Source: Ptychodera flava (Eukaryota; Hemichordata; Enteropneusta; Ptychoderidae). From it: a stretch of 64,000 bases of DNA. Location: NCBI RefSeq assembly GCF_041260155.1, contig NC_091931.1, forward strand, positions 8,785,861-8,849,860. The letters are read 5' to 3'. Positions 11,507 to 55,035 of this stretch are shown here, piece by piece. Under the pieces are notes generated by a model that saw only the letters and a program-made list of their open reading frames with translations, was not told the origin of the DNA and made no database searches. Made by a program: the position numbers and the translations under genes. The stretch's first letter is position 1. The number at the start of each line of letters is the position of its first letter.

Positions 11507-13245
11507 TTACAACTCTGGCAGAAAAATGGAAAACATTTTTTTTAGCCTCGCCATAAATAAGTTTTTTTTAAATAAGATCGGCTTTATTTCTTCAGACATT
11601 AAACATACAACTGATCGTAAGTGATTTACAGGTGATTTATAAACTCCGAAATAATTCTGTTCTCTTGACATAATTAATGTAATATAATTCCTCAATCAAT
11701 AAACTTGTCACGTTGTTTTGTTTTAAAATTCTTGCCTTGTATACTGAAAAAGTGCCAACCATAATTATCATATTCAAGGCTTCAAACTTAGGCATACTTA
11801 GAAAATAACCATATAACATGTTTCCATCGCATGTTTAAACTGGATATCGTATGTTTTGTTAAGGGCCCGAAAAACAGTCACCCAAAATTGCTTTACTCGT
11901 GCACATTCAAAAAGAAAATGTTCACAGTCTTCAAGAGAAATACATTGCTCACACATTGGAGAAGGTTTCTTCTTCCATCTAAATAAATTTGATCTGTGAG
12001 GTAGTTTGTCATACAACAGAAACAAATTAAACTCAGCGATTTTCTTGATTGTCATGTTTTTCACCTTGCTTGACCATATCAGCTGCCAACTGGCACACTG
12101 ACCAATTCTGTTTTCCCACACTGTTTTTGCATACGATGTCCCCACACGTCTCATCAAAATGTTCCAGTAAAAATCTTTACAAGAGAACATATAAACGTCT
12201 ACATATTTTCCTTGGTGATTCTGTTTCAAAATAGTTTTTCTTTGTCGATTTACCACTAAGTTAGTTCTTAGAGTTCTCATACATTGCATCCATTGATATG
12301 GAATAGCTTTCTTTAGCTTTATATACTGTATAATCCAATTTCTTTTTTTCTGCAATCTATTCAAAAGATCACATTGCTGAATGAAATGACCATTGGTAAA
12401 TAAATCAGAAATATACATAAAACCAGCATCCATCCAATCAGTAAAAAAATAAAGGCTGATTATTTACTGTAATGTTATGGTTGCCCCAAATTTTTTGCTC
12501 GCCCACTGTATTTGGCGTTAACTCTATTTTACAGTCATTTATAACAATTTCAGACCAACTATCAAGGACACTTGCATAGAAAGTCGGTAGTTTTTTTGTT
12601 ACATATTTCAAGCATTTTTTATCAAAATTGTATGTAAAAACATCACTGATACCACGGAATTTTTCAAAATAATAATCAATGACTACTTTCCATGTCTCAT
12701 TTCCGCTATTCACAAGCATCTTCATCCATCCGCATTTCAATGCTTTTATATTTGAACTTATATCTATCATTTGTATACCTCCCTGTTCAAATTTATTCCA
12801 AGTAATTTCTTTCCGAATTTTACCCTTTTTCCCGCTCCATAAAAAATTATAAAATATTTTATTTAATCTCACTACTACGTCTTTTGGTGTATCAATCATA
12901 GACGCAATATAGGTGATTTTGGAAAAAGCAAGGTTCTTCAAATTGTTATTTTCCCAAATAAGGATAAGTATCTTTTCTTCCAACCGTTCAGTAATGCCTC
13001 TATTTTATCTAACTTATTATCCCAATTTCATGATCTCACCTCCTTTTGTCATGACCAAAATATATTCCCAAAGCTTTTATTGGCTTTTTAGGCCATGGGA
13101 TAAGGCCTATATTATCCTTCTTTTTCCAGGGCCCTAATTTTAACCCTTCCGTTTTGTCTCTATTTAGTTTTAGCCCAGAGTACTTTCCATATTGATCAAT
13201 GATGTTGAGAACTCGAGCCAAGGATTTTACATTCTCTATGTACAC
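11507..13245 (-). mobile_element. 5'-truncated, frameshifted LINE (L1/Tx1-like non-LTR retrotransposon)
   Basis: Successive minus-strand frames match the second half of an L1/Tx1-type ORF2. 13245-13036 reads the end of the reverse transcriptase (YSGLKLNRDKTEGL, then IKALGIYFG). 12983-12438 reads the post-RT region (FYNFLWSGKKGKIRKEITW, then QGGIQMIDI). 12433-11798 reads the C-terminal region with the zinc-knuckle-like MCEQCISLEDCEHFLFEC. Frames then continue to about 11507. At least two frameshifts and several stops separate the segments, so the copy is dead. The 5' half (endonuclease and RT core) is absent, as expected of 5' truncation. Confidence 0.85.
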
Positions 13246-13690
13246 TTGAGTGCTGCTAACTGTGTGATTTTGATATTCTTGTTTTTCACTTTTTCACGTT
13301 TAATTGAAGATTTAATTGACTTTGCTGAGAAAAGGAACAAAGGAGGGGCCATTTTGTTCCAGTCGCATTTTGATTGGTCGAGCTGAACCACGTGACTGAC
13401 CACCATTACTCAGTAATGGTTTCTTTACATGCCCGCGAATATGAATAATAAGATTACCTACTCAAAGTATCGTAACTTTACAGCTCAAACGTAAATCATA
13501 ATCAATCACAAAATAAAATGGAACACATGTAGGTCAAGTTGAGATACTTTTTTCTGAAAACATCTCCAGATTTGCCAATTTTAGTGATAGTGAGCATGCG
13601 TGCGTGAGTGCTTCACGAACTCTACAACGTGTGGAGCGGTCTCAGTCAGAAAAATGTAACAACTTAGCCGGCTATTGAACCACTCTTTTT
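13246..13690. other. Intergenic spacer, no supported feature
   Basis: No coding frame with motif support and no clear repeat is visible between the LINE and the SINE-like head. Confidence 0.4.
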
Positions 13691-13694
13691 CGGG

Positions 13695-13790
13695 AGTGGA
13701 GATTTAGCCGAGCGGTTCTCTCTGTGGCCTCTCCGCTAGGCGACTGATGCCATATGTTGTGGGTTCGAACCCGATTGAAAACTAGCCGTA
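13695..13790 (+). repeat. tRNA-derived SINE head with A and B boxes
   Basis: TAGCCGAGCGG (13705-13715) fits the pol III A box and GGTTCGAACCC (13762-13772) fits the B box. The tRNA-like segment has a long interval between boxes, like tRNA-Ser/Leu, but the acceptor ends do not pair. This points to a tRNA-derived SINE rather than a working tRNA. Confidence 0.6.
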
Positions 13791-13888
13791 TTTACAGCGT
13801 GCGACAGTGCATCGCGTATTGCTCAGTTTCTGGGGCGCCGTTGTCGTTCGCTCCTGAAATTTTCCAAAATTTTGACGCTTTTCTTGGA

Positions 13889-14080
13889 TTCGCTGATAAT
13901 ATAATGGAAATAACAGACTCCGCTCTGACAATTAACATTTATTTATGGGCACGGGCTCGAGGAAAGCCAAATTAACAGGCTCGACAAGCCTTGCCGTTAA
14001 TTTTTGGCTTTCCTCTTGCCCTTGCCTACAAATAAACGTTAATGGTCAGCACGTCGTCCGTTATTTCTATAATATTTAAG
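13889..14080. repeat. Large hairpin element 1
   Basis: The left arm (about 13890-13975) and right arm (about 13980-14076) are imperfect reverse complements. Shared words are GGAAATAAC, TTAACRTTTATTT, GGAAAGCCAAA and TTAATTTTTGGCTTTCC, with a short turn at about 13975-13985. It resembles a fold-back MITE. A plus-strand open frame crossing the arm is not a gene. Confidence 0.65.
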
Positions 14081-14223
14081 CAATAAAGCACACCCAGTGA
14101 TGGTATACCACGAGATTTTGACCTGTTCACGACATATATGCACGAGGGACAGCGAGTGCATATATGAAGTGAAATGGTCAAAATCGAGTGGTATACCGTC
14201 GCTGGGTGTGATTTATTGCTATT
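14080..14223. repeat. Large hairpin element 2
   Basis: AGCAATAAAGCACACCCAGTG at the left is mirrored by CGCTGGGTGTGATTTATTGCT at the right. Further inside, GGTATACCAC with TTTTGACC pairs with GGTCAAAA and GTGGTATACC, and a central CATATATGCACGAGG pairs with GAGTGCATATATG. It forms an almost complete stem of about 70 bp. A later TATATCATAACAGTATATTG and inverted CAATATACTGGTATGATATA (14223-14393) suggest it is nested in a further inverted pair. Confidence 0.7.
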
Positions 14224-14780
14224 ATATCATAACAGTATATTGAAACTCTGGCGCGGAACGTCATAAAAGGACTTTTCCTCAAGCTGAGAGCTAGTGCGCA
14301 TGCCAGCCTTGGTATATTGCCAATATACCACGGTTCTTTTCGCACCAATCAGATCGCTGTATTTGCACCATCAATATACTGGTATGATATAATACACCGT
14401 ATACAATATGCTATAAGCAGTGTCATTGTTTCTAGATAGACACTTATTTTGAAATAGACCTCGGCAAATAAGCCACCTCTTCACAAAGTTTGGCAGCTTT
14501 TTAGTCCCCTGCATGCCTATAAGTGGTTTTATAGAACATAATGTTCTTCAAAGCAGTGCCACCAGGTTGAGATAAGTCCAGTGGTCAGACAAGTCTGCCT
14601 GGGGTGTTGGCATTCAATATGGTTAGTTACAACACAATGGAAGTTGTCCAAGGGACCTCTATGATTTCAAATCTACAGGTATTTGCATGAATTAGCATTC
14701 CCTAGTTTCACTTGTAGATTTGCGTACCCATATTGAAGAAGGTATGGTTTGTTGTAGCTGAATTCAAGACAAACACAAGT
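14224..14780. other. Spacer between hairpins and MBT-gene 3' end
   Basis: Apart from the outer inverted words near 14223-14393 I see no gene or repeat array here. Confidence 0.4.
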
Positions 14781-14798
14781 TTACTTTTTAACTTGGTA

Positions 14799-14804
14799 TT
14801 TATT
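14799..14804 (-). terminator. Candidate polyadenylation signal of the MBT/SAM gene
   Basis: The plus strand reads TTTATT, which is AATAAA on the minus strand. It is the first canonical hexamer noticed downstream of the stop codon. Confidence 0.4.
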
Positions 14805-17800
14805 GTATAGAGTTCTGCCAAGTTTAAGTCTTGGACCAAACAACCAAAAATAAAACAAAAAACAAAAACAGGTTATGAACCCTTTTTGATGAGAAATTTC
14901 TTCAATAAAGAAAATACATCTGAATGTTTCTAATATATCTACTTAAAATGCTGTACAAATTGAAGTCTTTGGAAAGTGTTGTTCTCAATATTCTTAACTT
15001 CACATAATAGGTATCCAGTCACAGTGTTGTGTGAGCTTGGACTCTGAATAGGATTCAACAATAATCATAAGCATTCTACAAGTTTGTGTAATACAGCTTG
15101 TAAGTTTCGAAAAGGTCAAAGGTCATAATGGATATGCCAATAATGTCAAGTTGAAAACTGTTTCTACACATTCCTTCTGATTAATTCAATGATCAAGAGT
15201 GACTCTGTTAACCTTTAGGGCAATGGCCACAGTCAATTTGAGATAACTTGATGTTCTGCTACATCAGAAGTTCTAAAAAATATATATATACACTTTTTGT
15301 TTTCTGCCATGTGTCAGAATAATAGTACATTGAATCACAGGGGAAAATGCACATTCTTGGAAGAGAATTCTTTGTGAATATGGCTTTTAAGGAATATGTC
15401 ACGTCATGCTGGAAAGGTGTTAACATTAAATTATATATCATTGTTTGCAAAAAAAAAAGATGCACAGAAACACCACTGTTCAGTAAGCGTTCTGGTTGGA
15501 AGCAGAGATCATTGCATGTAATTTTGTTTTGGTGGGATGTTAGCGTGTGAGAAAACTACACTTTCTTGCAGTATTAGTTCGCATGTACATGGACTTGTAC
15601 GCCCCTTAGAATAACATATGCTTTCAGCATTTGATAGATGGCTTAGTGACTTAGATAACTGGTATTACAGTGGTAAATCTTCAAGACTGACAACGCACAG
15701 CAAGCTACTTGTCTCATACAGTGTGTAGACACTTGAAAGGTTAAGGAGAATGCATCTTTTCTTTTCAAGTTGATGCTTAACTTCACTACTATTTTGAATG
15801 TATCAACAGTCAGGACAAGTAAGATTTTTATGTTACAATACTACCACCCTAAAGCTGAAATAATTACAGCCACTATCACTGAAAAGTTCAAGAGTACATT
15901 TCAAAAAGAGCAAAAATCAAAGGCATGTACTCTGGTGTTTGTATGCTTTACTGAAATGGTTTAACAATATCCGCTCACATCTGTCCACTTCAAATTCATC
16001 TTATATAAATATTTTTTCATAAGGCCCTGCAATTGGTGAGCCTCTTATCAACATGCCTCCTTGTCTATCTTGCATGACCTGTTTACCCTTTCACTACCAA
16101 ATTTTGGTGGCAACCTATTGTTTCATCATTTTCTGCAGAAAATTTAGCAGTGAAAGGTAACGGGGTCATGCTCAGCAAGACATCACACGTCACTTGTTCA
16201 CCTGAGTGTAAGCCATAATTTCACAATAAGCAATGACCTTATATAATTTTTCAGGTGACGCTTTGTATGAAAGCTTTCTGGGTGACGGTTTTTCACAAGC
16301 CAGAAGCCAGTGCTTTGCTTGTTTCTCTCAAAACCAAGGTCAGAAGATGATGTTATAAACTTGGGACTGTTTTGTGACCAAAGATATAATCTTGGAGTTG
16401 GAACCAATTGTAATAATCTTTTCAATGTAACAAACAGTAGAAGACTGTGACCTGATGGAGGTCTTGTTTTAAAAAGCGTAGATTATGTTAATTTCCTTGT
16501 TCATTAACTCAGTGCAAAGTCCCTTCAAATGAAAGATACCACAAATAAATCAGGTTAGAATCCAGTGGAGACATTGTATGAAATACATGTATTACTAATT
16601 TCATGTACATTACATGTACAGATCTCAGTTATCTTTTACACTGTAACCCATATGTGGTGCATGATAGGTAGACTTTAAAATCCACAGTCTTCTCCATTTT
16701 GGGAAGATGAGTGGATATACTTGATTGTTTGCAAATATGAGTACAAAGGAAAAAAAAGGTAATGAACATGCAAAGCTGCCTCTTGCAAAATCAAGACATC
16801 TGCAAGCTGAAAACCAAAATTCACTTCAAATGATTATCAAAGTATTCTTGAAACTGTTTGTCATGAGTGAAACCTGTACATAAATAATAGGTATATCGAC
16901 AGAGATCAACCCACACGTCAAAAACACCCCCAACCCTACTACCTACAGGTGCCACAAATATTTACAATTGCAATAGAAAGGTTTCTAATAATATATCAAG
17001 GGAAAAGTACAAAATCAAAGCACAAAGGTAAAAGAAGTAGAGGTGATTTCTTTGCGATGAAGTACAAACCAAGGCACAGAGCTGATACTTTGGGGGAGGG
17101 AGGGGGGAATGTAGCAGGGTTGAAAGAAACCAGTAATGTGAAATTGAAGCATGGAGAGATGTTCCAATACATGTACTTTGTATTATTCTTGTTTGACTAA
17201 CCAGAGTCTGTCCTTGCAAGATTTGAGATCTGGAACTTGTACATAGCTTGATATGATATTCATACACTGTATGAGTAAATTGAACACAGTACACCTTAAA
17301 ACGTTGCTGTGCCAGACCACCTCCATGGTCAGACAAAACTTTTGAGAAAGATTGAAAAGCTCCTCTGTATTGAGGAACGTTTTCTTGGTTGAGGTTGACA
17401 ATATGTGTTGTCATATCATACAGTCCAAGTGGTTACAAAAGCTTCAAACTGCCTGCACACACTGAAAGATTTATGTCCTGAAGAACAGTGTACAACCTAC
17501 TTGACAACATTCCACACTCCATTATTTGTCATTTTAACATTTTCACCAGGGTTCTACACATGAGGATTTGAGGGGTGGTCAACCCATCTGTCATGTTTTT
17601 GGAGCAATCTATTCATATATCAATAACCACACAGAAGACATGTTCACAACAAAAAAAGCAAATTTTATGTTGCTATGTAAATTGACCATCCCTTTGATTT
17701 TCCAAGCTGTGGAGAACACGGTTTACATTAGATTTGTCCTATACACTGTCTCTCTTAGCTGGTGATATTGTCTCTCTTAGCTGGTGATATTGATGCGCAA

Positions 17801-19740
17801 ACTTGTAAATATTTCCACTTATATTGGGCTCCTGATCAAATTACAACAAAGAAGAATTTGAAGATCCTTTTACTTGCATGACAAGATTTCAACCTTTAAA
17901 TAGTAATTCAGGAGAGAAATGTTTTAACATGTAATTGCAGTTGATTGAAATTTGATTTCATTTTCAGCAACACTAATGATCACACACAATATTTGATTCT
18001 CATCAGAGAGAAAAACATTATTTTGTGGTTCTGTAACACACAACAGCTGCAGCCGCAGCCAGTGTCCATGAATCAAAACTTGGATTTGAAAAATACATCA
18101 TAGTATGAGCTGTAAAAACTATAGGCCATGCAGAAAATCTATTCACACAATTCAAGCACATGATATACTCCACTAACACCACTGTTACATACAGCAGACA
18201 CATATTCCTGACAAAGTCCCACAAATTTCCAAGTCCTCTAGCATCTTACACTTTTTCTTACAAGGTAATTTTGCGTCATGTTTCAGTTGGAATAGGCTCA
18301 TATGACATTGTTATAAAGAGAGATGCAAGCATCATACAGCTTTGAACTCATTGTGTAAATGTAGACTTGATGTTTCATGATGGAATTGCCTTCATCGAGA
18401 AAACGGAAAATTCTTGGCACTATGCCAGATTTCAACAATCTTTTCAAAGTGAGACAGCATAGCACAGAGGTCTATGGTTCTACAAGAATCGACATACCCC
18501 CGTACAAGGTCTTTGATAAAACATCTAACAAATGATGAAACTTCAATTACAAATTCAACTACTGCACTCTAGTGTGGATTGTATCATTATCATTTCACAT
18601 GCATGATTTAAAACCCAAACTGGTCGCTTTGAGAAATCTTCCCAACTTCACTTCACACATGGTTTTTACACGCTGTTGTATTAATTACATACAAAGAAAT
18701 ATTTTACAGTAATTGTAAAATATGAATCCCATTTGCCTTTTGCATTTTTGAATGTAAAAGTACCAAGACATTACTTTGTAACTGTTTCATGGATGAACTT
18801 CTGGACTGTATGTCAAGATAGGGAGATCTTTCAGTACTCTGCAATATAACAACCTAGAGCTATGACTCAATGGGGCACTCTGTGTTGAAAACACGACAAA
18901 CAACAATGAAACATTCTGGCAAATAAAGAAACCTCCCTGACTAGACATAATTTGTGTGAGAATTCGCATATCATTAACATGAGTGTCAATGCAGATTACT
19001 GTCAGGTGGAATATTGCACCTTTGACAGATGTGCTGAACATTTTCCTGCAATGCAACTGATTTCAACCTGGCCAAGTGAAGGGCAGTCAACTAACTCAAT
19101 TCAATCAAACACAACAAAAGAACTGTGACATAAACAGATCAACATATCATAACTAAAGTGGAAAAATTATGGCTCTCTGAGGGAATGGAGAGTTGCTTCT
19201 TTTACAGTGCCTATGGCAATACCATTGGCATTAACCATATAAACCCTCTTACTATTTCACATTGGTTTCATCCTATTGTCATTGACGGAACATGTACACG
19301 GAGGGAGGGGTGAACAAGTTGGTGACACAATGCAACAGAGCAGTGCATGCATACACGCTGTATCAATTCAAAAGGATGTACATACGATTAATTCATGATG
19401 GTCTTACTTAATATTTGTTAAACTTTTGAAACTGGAAGACTGTACCAGATACTGGCAGATGGTAGAATTATTCTTCCTCATCCAGTGATATACTAAAAAG
19501 AGTAAACAGCCTCTAGTATTTCATGGGCAAAGAATAAATACTTACATACCCGAACTAAAATTGTGTGAAGAAGTTACACTCATTTGATAGCATTAGCAAG
19601 GTAAATAACAAATGATATTCACAGATACATTTTATGTCTGAGTGAGACAGGATATCAGATTCAATGAAATTCTGCTCTGCTGTGAAAGTTAAGCTTGGCT
19701 GTGCATGAAAGAAGTTAAGTATTGGCACAGGTCACATGTA

Positions 19741-19775
19741 TACACACACACACACACACACTCTCTCTCTCTCTC

Positions 19776-19841
<66 letters not shown>

Positions 19842-19865
19842 ACTCACTCTCTCTCTCTCTCTCTC
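19741..19865. repeat. Compound microsatellite (CA)n(CT)n(CTGT)n(CT)n
   Basis: A run of CA is followed by CT, about fifteen CTGT units and a second CT run. The open frames across it in several phases are low-complexity translations (Leu-Ser-Val or Arg-Glu-Thr-Asp), not genes. Confidence 0.95.
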
Positions 19866-20195
19866 ATATACACCTCCACTGTTTGTAATGAGCACAAAGT
19901 CCTTGGTACAACTTGACAACTTACATTTGTACTGTACATCAAATATTCCTCGCACACATTCGCACAGAAAAACCACAGATTTCCACTCACACACTTTATG
20001 CAGAGAGTACTCTGATAGACTGCTTGTCTTGCTAGCTTCATACCTGTACAGATGAAGAGAGAAATTACACAGTAGTTGACATGAAGACGCTGCCTGTTTC
20101 AAATATCAAGAAGTGTCCATGAAGAATTCAGAGAAAGTTTGGCAGAGTTACTGATTACACCTGATTATGGTGGTTGGTTGTAGCAAACATCAATT

Positions 20196-40007
<19,812 letters not shown>

Positions 40008-40744
40008 CGCAAGTGGTCAGAGAGGTCTGGACCACTCTTTTCACGGGATGATTTCAGTACGAAAGAAGCTGAAAGGGCAGCAAAAACGGCAAAAGTGCAT
40101 AAACTTTCGGAACCCTGGTTCAAGTCCTCTATTTATCAACAAATTTAGCATGAGCTGAGAGCGCATGCTCAGAGACGTAAAATCACGTAAATGTTACAAA
40201 GTACCCTATTGGCTAATCTATACTGAGGCCCCAATGATATTGTTTTGAGCAGACTTTATTCAAATCATTAATGTTATTGAAAACATGCTTCAACCGCGAA
40301 CAAATTATTAATTAAGTGGTGTACAAAGACACGAATGTCTTAACTCATATGTAAAGGAAATGTTCGTGATTTAATATGTTCAGTCGGGAATACACCTCCA
40401 CAAACCAATAGTGATCAAAGACACGAAATGAGAGTAATTTCATACCCTTTGCCCAGTTTCAAAATATTATAGACGATCAATATTGTTGTATAGTGAAAAT
40501 AAATACCACTTTTCATAAAGAGAAAAATTTTAATTGATTCATGTTGATAAATTTTGACGTGAAACGATAGATTTTTCTATAATTTTTGTTTAAGCAGCAG
40601 TTTACACACTGGTAAACTATTATCGATGGTACGAGGTTATGACATCACTTCCCTTGGAAGGAAAACACCACACAAGCCATGGTTGTGTTATCCTTCGCCC
40701 TGTCAATGCAATGTGACTTCTGACTTGGTCAAACGTGCAGAAAT
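40008..40744. promoter_or_regulatory. Bidirectional promoter and 5' leaders of the MBT/SAM gene (-) and WBP4 (+)
   Basis: The two genes are transcribed away from each other. The inferred first donors are at 40004 (minus, ATG|GTAAGT) and 40747 (plus, AT|GTAAGT), so both 5' leaders and all core promoter sequence must fit in about 0.74 kb. CCAAT boxes, in either orientation, occur near 40210 (ATTGGCTAAT) and 40230-40236 (CCCCAAT). No TATA box stands out. The exact transcription starts cannot be read from sequence. Confidence 0.5.
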
Positions 40745-52007
<11,263 letters not shown>

Positions 52008-52190
52008 CACTTGTACCACTGCAAACCATATTTTATCTTGTCATCCCCATTACTCATTGGAGATGTCCAACCTTGCAAAGGAAGACAATGGGACTATACC
52101 AATGTCTTATGCTGAAAGGGTTAGGTTGCAGACACTGTGAACAAAATAATTGCGTTGCTTTATGCAAATAAAATACCCATATGTCTGCAT
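52008..52190 (+). terminator. WBP4 3' untranslated region and AATAAA signal
   Basis: The first AATAAA after the TGA lies at 52167-52172 in TATGCAAATAAAATACCC. It implies a short 3' UTR of about 180 bp. Confidence 0.55.
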
Positions 52191-53514
52191 CTTCAGCTCA
52201 TCATAAGTGGCTGACATTGTCATGGCACAGTGGGCCACCAATGATGGAATGTCTACCATAAAATTCTTAGAAGCAGTGATACTGCTACAGCTGTACAGAG
52301 TACAATCAAAAGATGTGTGTGCCGTCACAGTGTGACATATTCGAATTTAGGTGCCATGCACTGGTTGAGTTGCCGAAAAAATCTTGTTGATTTCATTTTA
52401 TTCATTTTTCAGCATCACAGCCACATCACATTGTGGGGGTAAGGGTAGGGGTGGGGTGAAAGCATAACCATAATTTGAACATTGGTTTTCATTCTACACT
52501 CTCTTTTATTGTTGATGAGATGTTTTCAATACTGGTATCTGTTATTCATAAATTTGATGTCATATATTCGTAAGAATGGAAGCAACTGTCATGTGTATTG
52601 ATTTGGTTTTCTCAAAAGACTCCCAAACTTTTATAATACCTCTTTGTAAAAGAGATGCACCAAATCAAGACTGGGTGATTGTACTTTTTCACCCCAACTC
52701 AAGGTGAATAGGTCCACACTCACCATTGATAACAATGGGTTTGGGGCAAACCATTGTGGTGAAAGGGGTAATCAGAATAAGGCTATGCAAAATTAGATAC
52801 ATTTTCATGAAGGACTATAATTCCAAACTTTTATGCAGTGTTCCATCAGTTGACAATCATACGAATACTTAGAATTTTGTCATTTTGAATGTTTTTTTTT
52901 AAAATTCTTACCCTACTTATTTTCTTTTCCACTTTCCGAGATCTTATTGTCAATCTTGTAAGCTGTCTCTATTTACTCCATGTCCCTTACAGAGCACAAT
53001 ATAATTGATTTATCAGGTTTTGAATAGAATCTACCAAAAGCCAAAGAATGTAGTTATCACTTATTTCAGCGTTTATTCTCATTTCCCTTCAAGGTCATCA
53101 ACCACAACTTTTGATAATAACGAGGTTACAAAAGACGTTTCTTGTATTCAGTGTATGCTCACTCCAGAGACTCCTGCAAGTGTCAGGTCACAATGATTTA
53201 GAGGACATAAAATTCTACATTCTGCATTTTTGGACTTTTACCATTTTGTCTACGTTTGTGAAGGATGGCTAATAAGCATATCAATGGCAGTAAGTGCCAA
53301 TGACAACAATAGTGGTTAAATAATACTACAAAATTAAAACCAACAAAGATGAAAGATTCGCTGTTCAAATCCAGGAAGTGTTCCAGGCATCATCTGCAAA
53401 CATCTACATATACTGATATTACCTTTTCTCAAGTTTTCATCACAAAAGTGGAGTCCAGTCACCCATCAAACATTTTAATGTTTAAAAAAATGGCCATGCC
53501 CTGTGCCACTTTCA
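52191..53514. other. Intergenic sequence, no supported feature
   Basis: AT-rich sequence with short unsupported frames only. I see nothing to annotate. Confidence 0.4.
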
Positions 53515-53772
53515 GTCCATCCTTTCTACTTTGGCCCTCCCCACTGCTTCTGCTTTGACCCATACATGTACTTGTACTTTGGTCCTTCCCTCTGTCACTT
53601 CTTTGACCCATCCCCCTGCTACTACTTTGGTCCTTCCCTGTACCATTACTCTGCCCCATCCCCCTGTTACTGCTTTGAACCTTCCCTTGCCCTCAACCTC
53701 AGCCCAGCCCTCTCTCTGCTTGTACTTTAGTCATTTCCTCTGCTACTTTGACCCTTTTCTGCTTTGACTTCT
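53515..53772. repeat. Degenerate minisatellite (CTTTGGTCCTTCCC-type units)
   Basis: Units of about 28-32 bp alternate CTACTTTGGTCCTTCCC and CTTTGACCCATCCCCC with drift. Because the unit has few stops it leaves open frames on both strands (FGPS/FDPS repeats on plus, GKDQS/GMGQS repeats on minus). None has start, splice or family support. Confidence 0.65.
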
Positions 53773-55030
53773 ACTGCTGTGTAGTGGCAAGGAATACAAT
53801 GGGCAAAAAATTCAAATTCTTGATATTCTTTTTCCATGATATGGATCTAGTGATGGATCTAGTGAATTGTCATTGGCTTTTACAAAAAGTGTGTGAACAG
53901 ATTCTTCATTAAACCAGACCTTAAATGCACCCGCTCTAAGGCTTGTTGAATTCCAGGTTATAGAATTTTCTTTTTCTGGAGTGATCTGTAATGCATACCC
54001 ACAATCTAATGCAAAACTAGACTACACTAATAAGCAGTCTTTCTTATATCGTTAGTTTTAAACATTTTAATATTGTTTTCATGATCTTTGCCCGAGAAAC
54101 TTCTCCCATTCTCCCTAAAATATGTTGAAATACAAAGAATTAGTCATAATGTACTCAAGACTGAAAGTGTTGTCAACAGTCAAAAATAACAAATAGTCTG
54201 TGATGACATTTTTGACACTAGGCATTTCACCTATGATTTGCTTTCCAGAACAAATGGCTATTTGACCATATCAGAACAAGTTACAATTTAGAACCTGCAA
54301 AATGAGAAATACATAAAAAAATATAGTGGATCAATAATGGATTAAAAATTAGTTCATGATTGAGCTTTTCCAAATATTTATTAAACCTATTAGGGCAAAT
54401 TGTATATGAAGATCCATCTCTTAAAAAATGTCAAAACCAAATATCTTTTAAAAATTGGGGAGATTTTGTCAGTGTGTTTAATATTGGCTGTTGCAGCCAC
54501 TTAAGATACAATGCCAATGCTAACTTTTGCAGAAACGGCGCCCTCAAGATAGCCAGCTCACTCACAAAACACATCCTATCATACTCACGCTGTAAGCTGT
54601 CATCGGAAATCGACGGGCATACACAAAGATCGCAATGACTCGAAACTGAACAACAGATCAGAATTGGATATTGAGTGTACGAACCACTATCATCCTGTAC
54701 TAGGATTTTCGCCTTTTGGGTGATGGAGGGAATTAATACTGACGTCGACATTGAGCAACTCCATTTTAAACCGAAAACCTCATGTGAACTCGTAAGTTTC
54801 ATTCCTATCCCAAATTTATTACAAAAATGTTGCTGCGATGCAGTGTTTTTAAATTTTGTTTCTCTTAGTTCAATACAACCGACACTCGAGACTTATTCTG
54901 ACACAAAGCGAGACGGCGACGGAAAGTATCATTAGGCGGAACTGTATAGTGATTGTATGTCTGATCCCTTAGGGCATTGACATTTTCCATGGACTGGCGC
55001 GGTGCACGTGAATTTCTATTGTATTTCGTT
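53773..55030. other. Intergenic sequence with one weak first-exon candidate
   Basis: Mostly featureless. At 54723-54791 (+) an ATG opens 23 codons (MEGINTDVDIEQLHFKPK onward) that run into a good donor (CTC|GTAAGT). The surrounding 54530-54920 is richer in CpG. No following exon is identifiable, so I do not call a gene. Confidence 0.25.
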
Positions 55031-55035
55031 TGTAC

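Larger units (their letters stand above)
14785..20195 (-). other. Probable long 3' untranslated region of the MBT/SAM gene
   Basis: Downstream of the stop codon at 20196 (minus strand) the sequence has no supported coding exon and no recognised transposon. The only clear AATAAA on this strand that I could find by eye is at 14799-14804. A 3' UTR of about 5.4 kb is therefore inferred. It contains the microsatellite at 19741-19865 and a 22-bp tandem duplication near 17752-17796. An unrecognised closer signal would shorten it. Confidence 0.4.

Noticed and set aside
13700..13785. Functional tRNA gene
   Set aside because: A and B boxes are good, but the acceptor stem does not pair and no clear anticodon arm forms. 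A SINE head is more likely.
19689..20102. Frames with Leu-Ser-Val or Arg-Gln-Thr-Asp runs
   Set aside because: They translate the compound microsatellite at 19741-19865.
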